The notes under the pieces: model-generated
Told to the model about the DNA's origin: nothing
What the model saw: the letters and a program-made list of their open reading frames with translations, nothing else
The model's database searches: none
Origin: Rugalucina vietnamica
Taxonomy: Eukaryota > Mollusca > Bivalvia > Lucinida > Lucinidae
Assembly (NCBI GenBank): GCA_964017185.1
Contig: OZ024880.1
Span: 44,901,071 to 44,965,070, forward strand
Direction of reading: 5' to 3'
DNA: 64,000 nt
Shown here: piece after piece, positions 8,830 through 21,164 of the stretch
How the letters are laid out: each line of letters starts with the position of its first letter
How positions within the stretch are numbered: position 1 is the stretch's first letter
Translations under genes and position numbers: made by a program

Positions 8830-9002
8830 GGTGATTTGTCACAATAGTAATTTAAATTCTTAACAACAAAGAGGTAGATCTAGACTCTATGCATTCTGAA
8901 AGTGGAAAAAAAAGTTCTTTGAATTAACATGACTAAAAGTAGAAATGTTTCAAGTCAACCCTTGAAACGCAGCTTGGTTGACAGGTGTTTTAAACATTTA
9001 TA
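8830..9002 (-). promoter_or_regulatory. 5' flank of the nuclear receptor gene
   Basis: Sequence immediately upstream of the start codon. It is AT-rich and I see no clear TATA box, so a non-coding first exon further upstream remains possible. Confidence 0.25.
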
Positions 9003-9190
9003 ATATGAGCCTAACACGATAAAACCGGTCTTCGAGGTTTCCGACCAGGTCCGACATTAACCGGTCTGCGCAGTCAGAGACAAGGGCTAGAAACTTGAAA
9101 TTTTGGATTCGAAAAGAAGACTAATACTGTTATCCAAGTAGCCAAAACAAAGGGGCTGATCAGCGGTTTTCTCATGTAGCGGCACATTTA
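9003..9190. mobile_element. Family A MITE, partly deleted
   Basis: GAGCCTAACACGATAAAACCGGTC, GACCAGGTCCGACATTAACC and GAAACTTGAAATTTTGGATTC are recognisable. The hairpin is lost apart from GGGGCTGATCAGC. The right end is TTTTCTCATGTAGCGGCACA. Confidence 0.75.
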
Positions 9191-9780
9191 ATACTTATTT
9201 AGCTGGAAGGATGCATTCACCATATGCAAAGTATCCATAATTAAGAAAATGTGTGTGTGTTTTTGATTGTTTATGTAGCATGCATACTCCTTTGTTGTAA
9301 GAAATAGGTTAAAAAAAAATAAATAAAATAGGTCAAAACCAACAATAAATGTTTCAACACTATTTTCATAGCATTCAAACGCTCAATTTTTGCCATCCAT
9401 GAAATGTCATGCATATAGCCTCAGCCAAAACTGAACAGTATCAAAAGATGTGTCAAACATGACACGGTATCCACACGACGGTTGTGCAGATAACTCCGCT
9501 TATCCGCACGACTGTCGTATCATTAAGCAGTGTTATTGGCACGACAGGAAAATCCAATGTCTTATAATGTTAATTGTTTCGGAAAAGTTTCAATTTATGG
9601 GTTGAAAAATATGCATTTTTATGCTTTTAAAACTCAAACAGAAAATATACATGAAGGCAATCTGAACAAGCGAATTCAGAGAATTTATGTCCCCCACCTT
9701 GATATTTAGTTACACAAATATAATCTGAGAATAATGCATACCAAAACCATATGCATATCTTCAGACTATTTCGTTTGAAT
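9191..9780. other. Unrecognised intergenic sequence
   Basis: AT-rich. A short (GT)n lies near 9250 and an A-rich stretch at 9312-9330. No ORF or repeat end is recognised. Confidence 0.35.
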
Positions 9781-10030
9781 TGATGCTTAACGTCCCAGTC
9801 AACAGCTAATGGTCATGCCAGGACGCTGCCTCCATTCTATGGGGCTTTTACCCAAAATTAGGACGTCACGACATCCAAAAAGTGCTTCGAATATAACCAC
9901 CCAACTAAACCAACAAGGCTTATATGTATGGATAGTTTGCCACAAACCAATTTTCCTGGGCAAGCTCATAACCAGTAATCAGATGGTCAGTCAGCAGCGA
10001 AAAAAGCTTTGCCTGAAGGCACAAGCAGCC
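9781..10030 (-). repeat. Decayed dispersed repeat, also at 42900-43090
   Basis: Shares ATCCATACATAT, TATATTCGAAGCAC and related strings, in the same order, with 42900-43090. Both copies have stops in every frame, or frames that disagree. I treat them as copies of an unidentified repeat rather than exons. Confidence 0.5.
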
Positions 10031-10640
10031 CACCTATTTCTTTAAGCCCCAATGGGTGTGGCCCCATCTTCAGACTACATGTATGTCCATAAGTTTATAA
10101 CAACTGTAAAGTTTCAAAGGAATCAGCATAAACTGTATGAGTTGCGCACACAAGATACCCACTTCACTTTATTAGTGTAAATGTCTGAAAAAAAGGACAT
10201 TCAAATACGGTAGATAAAAAAGTGATAAAAATTAATCTGAAGATTATATTCAAACCAGGAGCGTATAATCTCTCCTGGGGAGAGATTATAGGATTATAGG
10301 CTCCTGATTCAAACCACATGCACATCTTCAAAGCATGGTCAAGACTGTTATTAAAGTTTAAAAGAATCAGAATAAAACTGTAGGAGGAGTAGTGCACACA
10401 CAGTACCTACAGTCCATTCACTTTCTGAAAAACAACTAAATTAAAATTGCCAAGAAAGTGTCAAAAATTAATCTGATGTTTATATGATCCAAACCACATG
10501 CACATCAAGACATCTGTAAAGTTTCAAAAGAATCAGAACTAGAAAATGTGTTTATGAAACATTATGCCCCAACTGGTACCTCACTTTCTGATTAGCATTC
10601 AAATTAAGTTGTGATAATAACTATGAATTCCCAATTACCT
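10031..10640 (+). repeat. 'ATGCCCC' dispersed repeat, tandem units
   Basis: Several diverged units carry CAAACCACATGCACATCTTC, AAAGTTTCAAAAGAATCAG and TGTAGGAGGAGT(A/T)G(C/T)GCACAC. The same units occur at 27668-28520, where the ends are clear. The strand is arbitrary. Confidence 0.65.
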
Positions 10641-11143
10641 GTAGAACAGCATGACTGATTTCAGTGATTTGACAGGTAAGCCAATTTCAACCAAAATATG
10701 CCACTATCAGGGCTCAGGAAATCCGATAATTTGTCGGTTTAGACCGATTTTTAACTTGTGGGACCGATTTATTTTCCATTTTTTGTGCATTTTTATCAGA
10801 CTGAGAAAAAAAACACATTATCAGATTTTTAACCTGAAAAAAAAAGGCCAGACAGGTTTTTGTGTGATCGGTCCATAAATTCACAAGTTTGAGAACTGAT
10901 ATACCTGGATTAATCAATTGTCAAGTTGAAAATTTTCCTTTTTTAATTGTCCAGTCATCAAACCATCGCCCACAGAAAATCTAGTGAAAGTTAAATACTG
11001 AAACATGACGACCTGTAAGCTTTCGTTTCGAGGTGTTGCATATAAATCGCAGTAATTTATGCAACACATGCTGATTGGCCCATTCTAACAGTCCTGACGG
11101 CAACCAACAACCAGCGCAACATCAAAAGATTAATTTTAAATTG
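10641..11143. other. Intergenic sequence with an imperfect internal inverted repeat
   Basis: Contains ATCAGATTTTTAACCTGA and GACCGATTTTTAACTTGTGG with partly inverted counterparts, which suggests an old dispersed repeat. Nothing coding is recognised. Confidence 0.35.
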
Positions 11144-11147
11144 CATG

Positions 11148-11631
11148 TGTGACGGGATAACCTCCCTTGGAAAAATACATTGGTGCAACGTATTAGCGGC
11201 ATATTGAGTGCTTGTAATATGCAAATTTCAAACTCGAATCTTTGTGATTGAGTGTTGAGTATATAGCGCAGTAAACCATCCTTGGTGGATGAGCATGCTT
11301 TTCCACCGACGGGGTTTGCTGTGGCTTTGCTCGGCTGCACGTTACATTTGGTGGCAGCGGTGGGATGATGACAACTGCCAGAACTGAGTTGCCTTACCCA
11401 TGTAGTCCCCAGGCCAAGACTTGGGGCGAGTCTTCTCGGAGGGGGAAGTAATGTGAAGGGATAGCCTCCCTTGGAAAAATACGTTGAGTGCTTGTAATAT
11501 GCAAATTTCAAACTCGAAACTTTGTGAATCGATTGAGTGTTGAGTATATAACACAGTAAACCATCCTTGGTGGATGAGCATGCTTCTCCACCGACGGGGT
11601 TTGCTGTGGCTTGGCTCGACCGTTCGTTACA
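11148..11631 (+). mobile_element. TRIM: miniature LTR retrotransposon
   Basis: The 5' LTR is 11148-11346 and the 3' LTR 11452-11631. Both start TGTGA(C/A)GGGATA and end GTTACA. The 105-bp interior opens two bases after the LTR with TGGTGGCAGCGGTGGGAT, an 18-base complement of the 3' end of metazoan tRNA-Leu with CCA added. It closes with a purine tract, GGAGGGGGAAG, just before the 3' LTR. CATG flanks both sides (11144-11147, 11632-11635) as a 4-bp target duplication. No gag or pol is present, so it must be mobilised by a partner element. Confidence 0.88.
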
Positions 11632-11759
11632 CATGTCATTAAGTTCTGAAAGATGAGACCGGGCGGGTATTTAACACAAATTGCATTGTAGTGTTACTGT
11701 CACAATCTTATTTTCTTAGGAGCAAAAAGTAGGGAATGGGGTATTCGGACCGACAAACC

Positions 11760-12714
11760 ATGGGAACGAAACGGTAATATTCAGGGAGAAATGCAAAGAG
11801 CCATGGATCAAGTCTCACAGTCATGTGATAACTATGATCTCACAATCAGCACAAAAAAGACAGAGGTTGTACACCAACCAGCCCCCGGAAAACCATATAA
11901 TGAACCAACCATCACTGTGAATGGGCAAAAACTGAAAGTTGTTGACAAGTTCACCTACCTGGGAAGCACTCTCTCCAGAGCAGTGCATATTGATGATGAG
12001 ATCACTGCCAGAATTGCAAAAGCTAGTGTGGCATTCGGAAGACTCCGTGCAAATGTCTGGGAGCGAAATGGAATCAAGCTTGACACCAAGCTGAAAGTCT
12101 ACAAGGCTGTGGTACTGCCAACCCTCTTGTATGCATGTGAGACCAGTATACCAACGCCATGCAAAGAGACTTAACCATTTCCACTTAAGCTGTTTGAGAA
12201 AGTTGTTAAAAATCAAGTGGCAGGACAAGATTCCAGACACAGAGGTCCTGAGGAAAGAAGGGATGCAAAGCATGCATACAGTCTTAAAGCTAGCACAGCT
12301 AAGATGGACTGGCCATGTTATAAGAATGCCTGATGCGCGACTTCCAAAGAAAGTTTTCTATGGAGAACTACAGGAGGGAAAGCGCTCTCAAGGTGGCCAG
12401 AAGAAACGCTACAAAGACACCCTCAAAGCCTCTCTGAAGGATTTCGCAATACCAATGGGGTCCTGGGAACAGACTGCACAGGAGCGATCAAAGTGGCGAG
12501 GTCTCATCAACAAAGGAGCAGCTCTCTATGAAAAGAAGAGAATCTGTGAAGCTGAAAGAAAGCGAAGAGAGTGCAAAGCCAAAACAAATGTGCCACCAGC
12601 AGACTCTATGACATTGACTTGCTCTACTTGCAACCGACAGTTTAGAGCCAGAATTGGCCTAGTCAGCCATCAAAGAACTCACCAACACACATCAGCACTA
12701 TTCAAGAAATAATG
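11760..12714 (+). pseudogene. LINE reverse-transcriptase C-terminus, frameshifted
   Basis: Frame 1 (about 11791-12162) encodes the region after the RT active site ([41 protein letters not shown]). The product continues in another frame from about 12146 ([29 protein letters not shown]) to the stop at 12710-12712. The shift at about 12146 is a short deletion. The C-terminus holds a CCHH zinc finger, CSTCNRQFRARIGL..H..RTH. Such a layout is typical of jockey/CR1-like non-LTR elements. The catalytic domain is missing and the element is 5'-truncated. Confidence 0.88.
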
Positions 12715-13190
12715 ATGGTCTTTCTCATTAGTGAGAGACGAACTATCATTCAGGGAGAGCAACTGCGAGAAAATGCAGGATACCAGCAAATGAAAATAAA
12801 AATTGGACTTACAAAAAATATATAACGCTCTTCTGGGTAAATAATTTATTGGAATGAAATAAGTATGCAGGAATACCCCACCCACTGATGCTATACAGGT
12901 CAGCGACCCTTTGGCCCTACTTCCACACTTCTCGTCATCGGTCACTTACGGATTGATAAATCGGCACTACATTTATTAACTATTCTGAAGCATTATTATT
13001 TTACCCTTATTCTGTGTAGAAACAACCATCAGCAAGTACTGACAAAGAGACTGAACTGAAAGAAGTGCGAGTGCACTGGACAGCTGACTGGGCTGCTCGA
13101 TTACCGACAAGTACTTGACCTTGTTGAGTTGTACGAGTTACCGGAATGGTCCGTTAAAGGTAGCTCTAAAATGCGTAACGGAAAAAATAA
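12715..13190. other. Post-LINE intergenic sequence
   Basis: Follows the LINE stop codon and may include its 3' UTR. No polyadenylation tail is obvious. Nothing else is recognised. Confidence 0.3.
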
Positions 13191-13194
13191 TATT

Positions 13195-14062
13195 TTGAAG
13201 CCCACTCTGTCACGCTCACTTTCCTCCCCTCTTCACTCACTCACTCCACCACTTATCTCATTCATTCACTTTCTTTCTTTATATACTGTCCTACGCCTTC
13301 TTAGGCATTCTAGACTTACTTACATACTTACCCACTTACTTACATACTTACTTACTTACATACGGATTGACCAACCAATCGACTGACCGACCGACCGACC
13401 GACCGACCGACCAACAGACAGACAGACAGACAGACAGACGGACTCACTCACTCACTCACTCACTCACTCACTCACACACTCACTCACTCACTCACTCACT
13501 CACTCACTCACTCACTCACTCACTCACTCACTCACTGAATCTGAATTTGAATAGTTACTGCTGGGTGACATGGCAACTTGACAATACCAGGGTGTGCGCT
13601 AGGGGAGAAATAAGTCCCCGGCTCTCACGATTATGGACACTCACTCACTCACTCACTCACTCACTCACTCACTCACTCACTCACTCACTCACTCACTTTC
13701 TCATTCACTGAGTCTGAATTTGAATGGTTAACTGCTGGGTGACATGGCAACTTGACAATACTTCACCAGGGTGAAATAAGTCTCTAGCTCTCACGAGTTA
13801 TGTGAACTTGGACACTCACTCACTCACTCACTCACTCACTCACTCACTCACTCACTCACTCACTCACTCACTCACTCACTCACTCACTCACTCACTCACT
13901 CACTCACTCACCCAATACCCAGCCACCCACCCACTCACCCACCCACTCACCTACCTACCTACCTACCTACCTACCTAAAACCCCGCCCCGCCCCGCCCCG
14001 CCCCGCCCCGGCCTGCCCTGCCAAGCCCCGCCCCGCCCCGCCTCGCCTCGCCTCGCCTCGCC

Positions 14063-14125
<63 letters not shown>

Positions 14126-14340
14126 GTGCACGTACGTACTTACTTACTTACTTCAACTTCACCCACTCATTCCGCGTGATCGATGTGTCAGTTGGAAGTC
14201 TACTCACCCATTCATTCTCTATCGAATTCACCCATTTACCTACCTTACTCACTCATTAACGTACTCACTCACCTACTTACTCACTTTGCTTTGCGTTACT
14301 TCACTTCGCTTGACCCTCACCTTACCTCACCTCGCCTTAC
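13195..14340. repeat. Simple-sequence mosaic (ACTC, GACC, GACA, CCCGC, CTTA)
   Basis: Successive arrays: (CTTA) to 13362; (GACC)n and (GACA)n 13383-13440; (CACT)n 13440-13534, 13629-13695 and 13813-13912; (CCCGC)n 13980-14040; (CTCGC)n; (CTTA)n 14062-14155. Between the CACT blocks lies a diverged unit of about 105 bp (13535-13640 and 13708-13815) sharing CTGGGTGACATGGCAACTTG, so it is a higher-order repeat. ORFs here are repeat translations, not genes. Confidence 0.95.
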
Positions 14341-14635
14341 GAATTCGTTCTGTTTAACACACTCAAAGTGGTCTGCAGAATTATCAATGAAATTTCGTCT
14401 TCATTAGCACACACTTGTAAAATCTAAGAGCGAATTAAAGTTTTAGACCACCTAGTACGTTGTTTTCCGGTTATTTTACGCCACGCATTAAACCAGAGAC
14501 ATTTTCTTATAACAAGCTATGCAGTGAGAAGACGCTGTTTTGCTTACATTGTTGGTAACAGGATGACGTAAAATGACAGAAAAAATCGCACACTGATCGT
14601 TTAAGATTTTCGTCTGTCAGAACAACGGCGAGGCC
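14341..14635. other. Unrecognised intergenic sequence
   Basis: No ORF or repeat is recognised. Confidence 0.3.
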
Positions 14636-14800
14636 CTGACCAGCATAGTGGATAGTAACGCACTCGCTTGTCACCTTTGTGGTGTGGGTTCAAATTCAGG
14701 TCAAGGCACGTGGAAAGGTAGTGGTCGCCCGTTAACGATCGGTCTTTCTTCAGATTCTCCCGTTTGAGCACTTAAAGTTAACAATAGGTCTAGAAGAACC
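14636..14800 (+). mobile_element. tRNA-derived SINE fragment
   Basis: Has a tRNA-like head: CATAGTGGATAGTAACGCAC (A-box-like) and GGTGTGGGTTCAAATTC (B-box). A body with GGTCTTTCTTCAGATTCTCC follows. The clover leaf is imperfect, so it is not a functional tRNA gene. Confidence 0.6.
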
Positions 14801-15289
14801 ACGATTCTTCTGTGTAATTGAAGTAAAATGCATACAGTTTAAACTATGGAGTCACGGGCTGAAACATGTCTCCAGCATATTCTGACACATGGTACTTATA
14901 AATACTGGAGCCAAGAACTCTCCAGGTTCCTGCTACAATGCTTCAGCGAAAGCTAAAATCTGAATTTCAATACTTATATTTACATTTTATATTGTCAATC
15001 TAGTATCAAATTTTTAATTGCGCATATCACCGCTCATTTCATGTTATTTGACGTTAAATATCCGACTTAACGTAATTTTGGAACAGCCAAAACGTCAAAC
15101 TTTCCCGCCTAACGTCATGGCGATACGCGACCAACGTCACGATAACAAGAGTAAAAAAACAACGTCACTGGCTGGTTATGACGCCACCCCGCCCATAGGC
15201 GTTGCCCTCTTGATCACGTGACTTAATGTTTTTCATTGGGAAATGAAGAACATCAAGAAAGATACTTTCATCTAGGGCGATTGCAATAA
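14801..15289. other. Unrecognised intergenic sequence
   Basis: Contains several ACGT-rich words (AACGTCA repeated around 15060-15140) but no recognisable element. Confidence 0.3.
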
Positions 15290-15440
15290 AAATGTAAATA
15301 TTTAATTTTGTAAATCTGATATTGTTTTATTGTCTTGACTAAAATGTGTTGTATATATGCTTTGAGGGCCTCGGGGAAGATTGGCATAGCCAACCGAGTT
15401 ACCCTCGGTAAATAAAGTTATTACTTACTTACTTACTTAG
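15290..15440 (+). mobile_element. Non-LTR retrotransposon 3' tail
   Basis: Contains GGCATAGCCAACCGAGTTACCC followed by the short hairpin CCGAGTTACCCTCGG, then TAAATAAAG and a terminal (TTAC)n microsatellite. This is the look of a CR1/jockey-type LINE 3' end. No coding region is attached. Confidence 0.6.
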
Positions 15441-15498
15441 CAGGAAAAGAAGCTGATTTCTTTGCTCCAAATTATCGTTGGTCTGATAAAAGACATTT

Positions 15499-15718
15499 GA
15501 GCGTGTGCGTGAGAAAACCAACAATTTGGGTTCCGACCAGGTCCGACACAAATCAGCATGTACAGTCACAGAAGCAGGCTAGAAGCTTGAAATGTCGGAT
15601 TTAAGAAGAAGAGGGATTGTACTATCCGTCTTGCGAAAACAAAGGCGCTGATCAGATGATCTGCGTCTTTGTTTTCGCATACGCAAAATGCTAGTTTTCT
15701 CATGAGGCGGCTCATTTT
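15499..15718. mobile_element. Family A MITE
   Basis: GTGCGTGAGAAAACCAACAA left, TTTTCTCATGAGGCGGCTCA right. The central hairpin is shortened to GCGCTGATCAGATGATCTGCG. Confidence 0.85.
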
Positions 15719-15771
15719 AGATAGCGACCTGACATTGCCACCGCAGGAAAAAGCAAGAATCATTCGCAGTT

Positions 15772-15990
15772 GAGCCGCTGCATGAGAAAACCAACAACAT
15801 GCATAGGAGAAAGCAAAGACAAAGATCAGCTGTGCAGTAACTGCACAGCTGATCAGCGCCTTTGTTTTCGCTGCAGGGATAGTACAAATTCTCGTCTTCT
15901 TAATAGCCTGCTTCTGTGACTGTACAGTGCGGATTGTGTCGGACCTGGACAGAAAGCCAAAACTTTGTTTTCTCGTGCGAAGGCGCAAGT
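15772..15990. mobile_element. Family A MITE
   Basis: GAGCCGCTGCATGAGAAAACC left. The hairpin is GATCAGCTGTGCAGT with ACTGCACAGCTGATC, the 'TGTGC' stem variant. The right end is degenerate (TTTGTTTTCTCGTGCGAAGGCGC). Confidence 0.82.
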
Positions 15991-16024
15991 ATTCAGCTTG
16001 CAAATGCGCGAAATACTGTCGATA

Positions 16025-19000
16025 GTCGGCCATGCTTGATTCCTACGATAACTCATGATGGCATTTTTTGTTAATGCTCGGCATCCAGGCTAGAAGTATT
16101 CCTTAGGTTACTACAAACAACATAGGGCCGGATGCCAAGCGTGAATTTGCGTTTTAAGGTCACAGTGAGGTCAAAGGTCAACTTAGTGCATTTTGTTAGA
16201 GAAATCAACATAATTTCATAATATATGTACTTTTTGTCACGAAAATGTTACAAAACAACTGATAGTTCATATAGAATGGTCCAGAAGCTCGCCACAAGGA
16301 TTAAATTGACTCATGAGTTAATACACAGAAAGGTCAGAGGTCATACTGGTGCAAATATGCTGAAAATGCTTACACATATAACTCATTCTTTTCTTTAACT
16401 CAATTTGTTAATTTAATTATGAATGTAACAGTGGTAAATAGACATACTGTTATGCAGAGGGCTGAGGATTGCCATTAACGTTTGTTTATAGTAGTAAACA
16501 TACCGCATTTGTGCTAATAAAGCACCCCAGGTTTGAACTAAAATCGCAATGTGTCAATACAAAATAAAATGCTACAACTAAACTTGATGTAACCTGATCC
16601 TATAAAGTTGCTGTGTCGTTTTCAATGCACTTCTGGTATTGTTTGGGAAATATAAGTACTGCTTGTGTCATAAACCTTGTCACAAATGCCAATATTGCCC
16701 AACAATGAACACATTTGCATGGTGTAAAATAACAGTTTTCACTCCCACCCCTAATCTGATTAAATAGAATTGGCTGTTCTAACAAAAATACTCATATTCC
16801 AAAATAGTGTGCGCTAATATACTATGATAGGTCTGGTCTGACAGTAATACATGGACATTGCAATTTTACATGAATACCTAATATTCTAACCATTGAACTT
16901 GCTTATTCGTGAAGTAATAATAAAAAATACATAAGAAATTGGAGAAAATCCATAGAAAAAATAGGGGAAATACGTACAAAAATCACTTGTACCAGGGCTG
17001 AAAATAAACTTAGGATGCTGAAAGTGGTATAAAAATGAATGCTAGGGAAACGAACTATCACCAACAAGTCTGATACAAGAACAATCTGATCTTCAATCTC
17101 ATGAATATTAATGAAAGCTTTAGAAATAGGAAATAGAAAATGAAAAAGTTAAACGGAATCCTACAAAATGACTTGAAAGCCTTAAAGTGCTGCAAATTGT
17201 ATCAACTGATTGCTAGGACAATGTTCTATTATTTTTGTGATCTAAATATCTAAATAATAATCTAAATAATCAAGATATATAAATATATTGGTATTTTTGT
17301 GGCATGAATATCAGAAAGATATTTTTAGAAAACAATCACTGAATAATAACGGGCGGCTATACCATTAAAACAGCATATATCTCGACTACCACTAGCCCTA
17401 GAAAGCTCAAAGTGGCATCAAATAATTGCTAGGACAATGTTTTATTGCCAAATGTTCAGATATTTAAATATATTTATTGGCAACCAAGACTGGTAATTTT
17501 GTTACAGCACAACCTTCAATTTTCTGTTATTTTTATGATTTTGTTTTTAATTTTTACGTAGTATTCACAACAGTCAATATAATATGGTTTATTTATAAGA
17601 CTACACAAAACTATATGGCAATAGTGCATAGTACAAGCATTCTATTGATGCCATTTCAGGGCTTTAAGGGTACTGGCAGCCCAGATATATGTTATTTTGT
17701 TGATATACACGCTTCATTTTCGGTGATTTTCTTTTTCTAACTTATAGAGTTCCCATTCATATCCATACAACAAAAATATCTAATAATTTATATATCTGAT
17801 TACATGAATATAGAACATTGTCCAAGTAATCATCCAATTACAGCCTTCAGTAAGATGATTTTACATGGTTTCCGTCTTAATTCTTCCGTATTTTTACTCC
17901 AATTTCTTAAGATTTTATTAATGGTAATGAAAAAAATCCAATGACATATACTTTAGTACAGGGTGGTTTAATACTTCCATAACAACAATTTGATACCATT
18001 TTCAGTACCTCAGCGCTTTTGGTTACCGAGATACAAGTCATTTTGTAGGTTTACCTGTTTAATTTTCCATTTTTTATCTTTTTTTTTTCAAAATTATTCA
18101 TTAATATTCATGAGAAGATCAGATTTTAAAGTCTCCCCGTACATCATCCATAGTGCAGGTTATATTTTCCTTTTGGTCCTTTGAGATCAGCGAGGATATT
18201 CTGAGAAATCAGAAATTTATTATCGGTTAAGTTCATTTTTAACCCATGCAAAATTTCAGTTATTCTCTTTTGGCTCCATGTTGCCAAATTCTAAAGGGTC
18301 ACTGACGAGACTTTAATAGTCGAAACCGCGGTATGGCCCATCCCCTTTCTCATTAATATGTGCACTGCTCTTGAAGGATCTCAGTTTTAATTTTATTTGC
18401 TATTACTGCGGCTGGTGTTGTGCCGTGTGGCGGCCCTAAAAAGTTTCCCCGTACATCATCCATAGTGCAGGTTATATTTTCCTTTTGGTCCTTTGCGATC
18501 AGCAAGGATATTCTGAGAAATCAGAAATTTATTATCGGTTAAGTTCATTTTTAACCCATGTTTAATATATTTGGTCTCAATTAGATAATACTAGTCTTTG
18601 TATCGACTACGCTGTTGAAAGTTGCAAAAATTTCAGTTATTCTCTTTTGGCTCCATGTTGCCAAATTCTAAAGGGTCACTGACGAGACTTTAATAGTCGA
18701 AACTGCGGTATGGCCCATCCCCTTTCTCATTAATATGTTCACTGCTCTTGAAGGATCTCAGTTTTAATTTTATTCAGTGCGATTGCCATAGCATTCATCT
18801 GATACCTCTTTCAGTATCCCAGATTTATTGACAGCTCTCGTGTGAGTTATTTTGTATTTTTACTTTTTTGTTAATATTCATGAACAAGCAAGTTATATAT
18901 TATGTATTTATGTTAAATTGCTACGTCCATGCATTACTATTAGACCAATAAAGTATCTTAGAGCATATAACTGGTGGGGTATGGGTGTGTTTGTTAGTTC

Positions 19001-21164
19001 GTCCAATACTTAAGAATCATGTTATAATGGGTGGGCATGGAAACTATGTAAATTTACATCATGCAAATGTGTTCATTATTTAGGACAAAATTCTATGGCC
19101 TTTCGGTGGTCCCTCTGACCAAACTGTCAGCCATAAAACTTTGTCCTAAAGTGCAAAAACGATCTTATATAACCTACCCCAAACCCTTAAATGGCAGTAG
19201 TTTTTTCCTTGTTTCCTCCGATGTTCAACATTTTATCAATATTCATGAATATACAAATGAGATGATTATCATATATTCCTATGACACTAATACATTTGTC
19301 ATATTGTATTACTGGTGCAATAACCAAGTGCCATACTCATAGTTTATGCATAGAATTGGTTTATTCATGGGTTTTTTTTTTTATCAATTTTAAGCCATTT
19401 GTAATGTTTTCATTAAAATTCATGAATATACAAATTAGATAATTTGCATGATTAAAGGACTATGCCTCAGTTTTAACCTGAGACCATTTTCAGTGGTCTA
19501 GGGCTTGTAATAGCAGAGATATGATCAATTTTGTAGGTACGCCCCCATGCTTATGAGTCATGTTAATGATTGTCATGGAAATCATGCATTTTTCATAGTG
19601 GAGATGTGTTTATTGTTGGGGAAAAAAACTGCTTTGCATTTCGGGGGTCCCAATGAACGATTTGAAATCCATTACAAATTGCCCTGGGGGTTTCAAGGTA
19701 GGTCAAATTAGCTCCCAGTGTATGTTTATTTGCAATTAATTGGAACGTTTTATATATACAGTCAGACATAAGTTAAGCATCACCCTTATTTTTTTCTAAA
19801 GGTGTTTTTCAAGTAAATTTCTTGCTAAAACAAAATTTAATTTGTATGGGTCTTTAACTCGCGTCTTTCCCTGATTTGTTAGGCCTTTCAGAATGGCATT
19901 TGGCCTTGTTGCCCAAGTTCTATGGTGTCTTGAATACGCCTACCCCTATTTTGGGGGTATGCCATTTAAAGTTGTTTAACCGATTCCCATACGTTCGCCA
20001 CTGAGTTGGTATAGGCATGGAAAGAAACCAGAGTTATATCGTAAAAATGTGCCAGAAAAATTTTCTTCTACTCAATGTTTTAATGGCAGTTACAAGCAGA
20101 TGCAGGAAAAGTTATTTGCTTGTTTATTAAACATGACTTTTTCACTATGTAACATGCCATTCTTTAAACTTCTATAACTTTTTATGTGTTCGAGATATCT
20201 GTCTGAATTTTTTAGATTGATTATGGTGTTGGAATTGTCAAAATATGGAGTTATCATTTTACACTTTTTTGCGATTTGAAAATTTCACAGATTTCCGGCG
20301 GCCATCTTTAATTTATGCTAATTGCACGATTTGCCAAAAGTTGACAGATCTGCATTCAAGCTAGATTAGTTCTATAACTCCTGTAAAGGACAAAGAAACA
20401 AAAAATATTTTAGTACTAAACATTTCTAGGTTAAAATCAATGGTACAAAGCAGGGTGAAATGAATAATGAAACAGTGAATTCGGACTATGTAGGGGTATG
20501 CCTGCATAAACAAAGCCTCGTTGTTTACCTTAAGATTAATTTAATCCGGAGTTGCTTTAAATTATCACCCACATATCAAATATCACAAATATCAAAGAAA
20601 ATATTTCTGTTCTGAAAGGTGTACTGTTTATATGTCAACAATACAAGTGTAGTATTTGTAGCGTACTATTTACGGCGGTGCGGCTAGGTGTTGTGACTAC
20701 TAGGAAAGATATTTGGACTTCTAAATATACCATACTAGCATTTAAATTTGTAAAAATTCATGACCACAGAAAAGTATTACATACACTGTGCAATCTACTC
20801 TGAACTGATTTTTTTTGCAAAAGCTGTACTTGCATCTATCTCATAATAGTAAGTTTACTGCTCCAATTTTTCTGATCATTATTTCTATTACTGTATGTCA
20901 GGTTTATAACATATAAAGCATAGTTAGGCTGATAAATATATCATTTGTGACAAAGTAGAAAATAAAACAGAGAAATTAGAACGGAAATGCACCTAGTTGA
21001 CCTTTGACCTCACCGTGACCTTAATTCGAAGTTTCAGAGGCGGCATCTGCCCTGAGACACTTTGTCATACCCCAAAGAACATTTCTAGCATGGATGCCGA
21101 GCATTAACAAAAAAATGCCATCAAAACTTTTTTCTAGAGGCCGTAGGAATCAAGCACGGCCGAC
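16025..21164. mobile_element. Large non-coding TIR element with TA duplication
   Basis: Terminal inverted repeats: GTCGGCCATGCTTGATTCCT at the left, AGGAATCAAGCACGGCCGAC at the right. Similarity continues for about 200 bp through TTGTTAATGCTCGGCATCCA and the GTCACGGTGAGGTCAAAGGT segment. TA lies immediately outside both ends (16023-16024, 21165-21166). The 5.1-kb interior has no long ORF. It contains several diverged direct duplications, including the module at 18128-18770 and paired blocks near 19000-19150 and 19545-19690. It is probably a non-autonomous DNA transposon of unknown superfamily. Confidence 0.72.
18128..18770 (+). repeat. Internal module, directly duplicated
   Basis: Two copies (about 18128-18400 and 18437-18770) share CCCCGTACATCATCCATAGT, CAGAAATTTATTATCGGTTA and CGGTATGGCCCATCCCCTTT. 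The second has about 65 bp that the first lacks. Inverted, diverged copies occur at about 39590-39905 and 39940-40110 inside the other large TIR element, linking the two elements. Confidence 0.8.

Noticed and set aside
11122..11634. 170-codon minus-strand ORF
   Set aside because: It runs through both LTRs and the interior of the TRIM and repeats itself because the LTRs are repeated. There is no family resemblance.
13367..13711. 114-codon ORF of THSL repeats
   Set aside because: Pure translation of the (CACT)n microsatellite.
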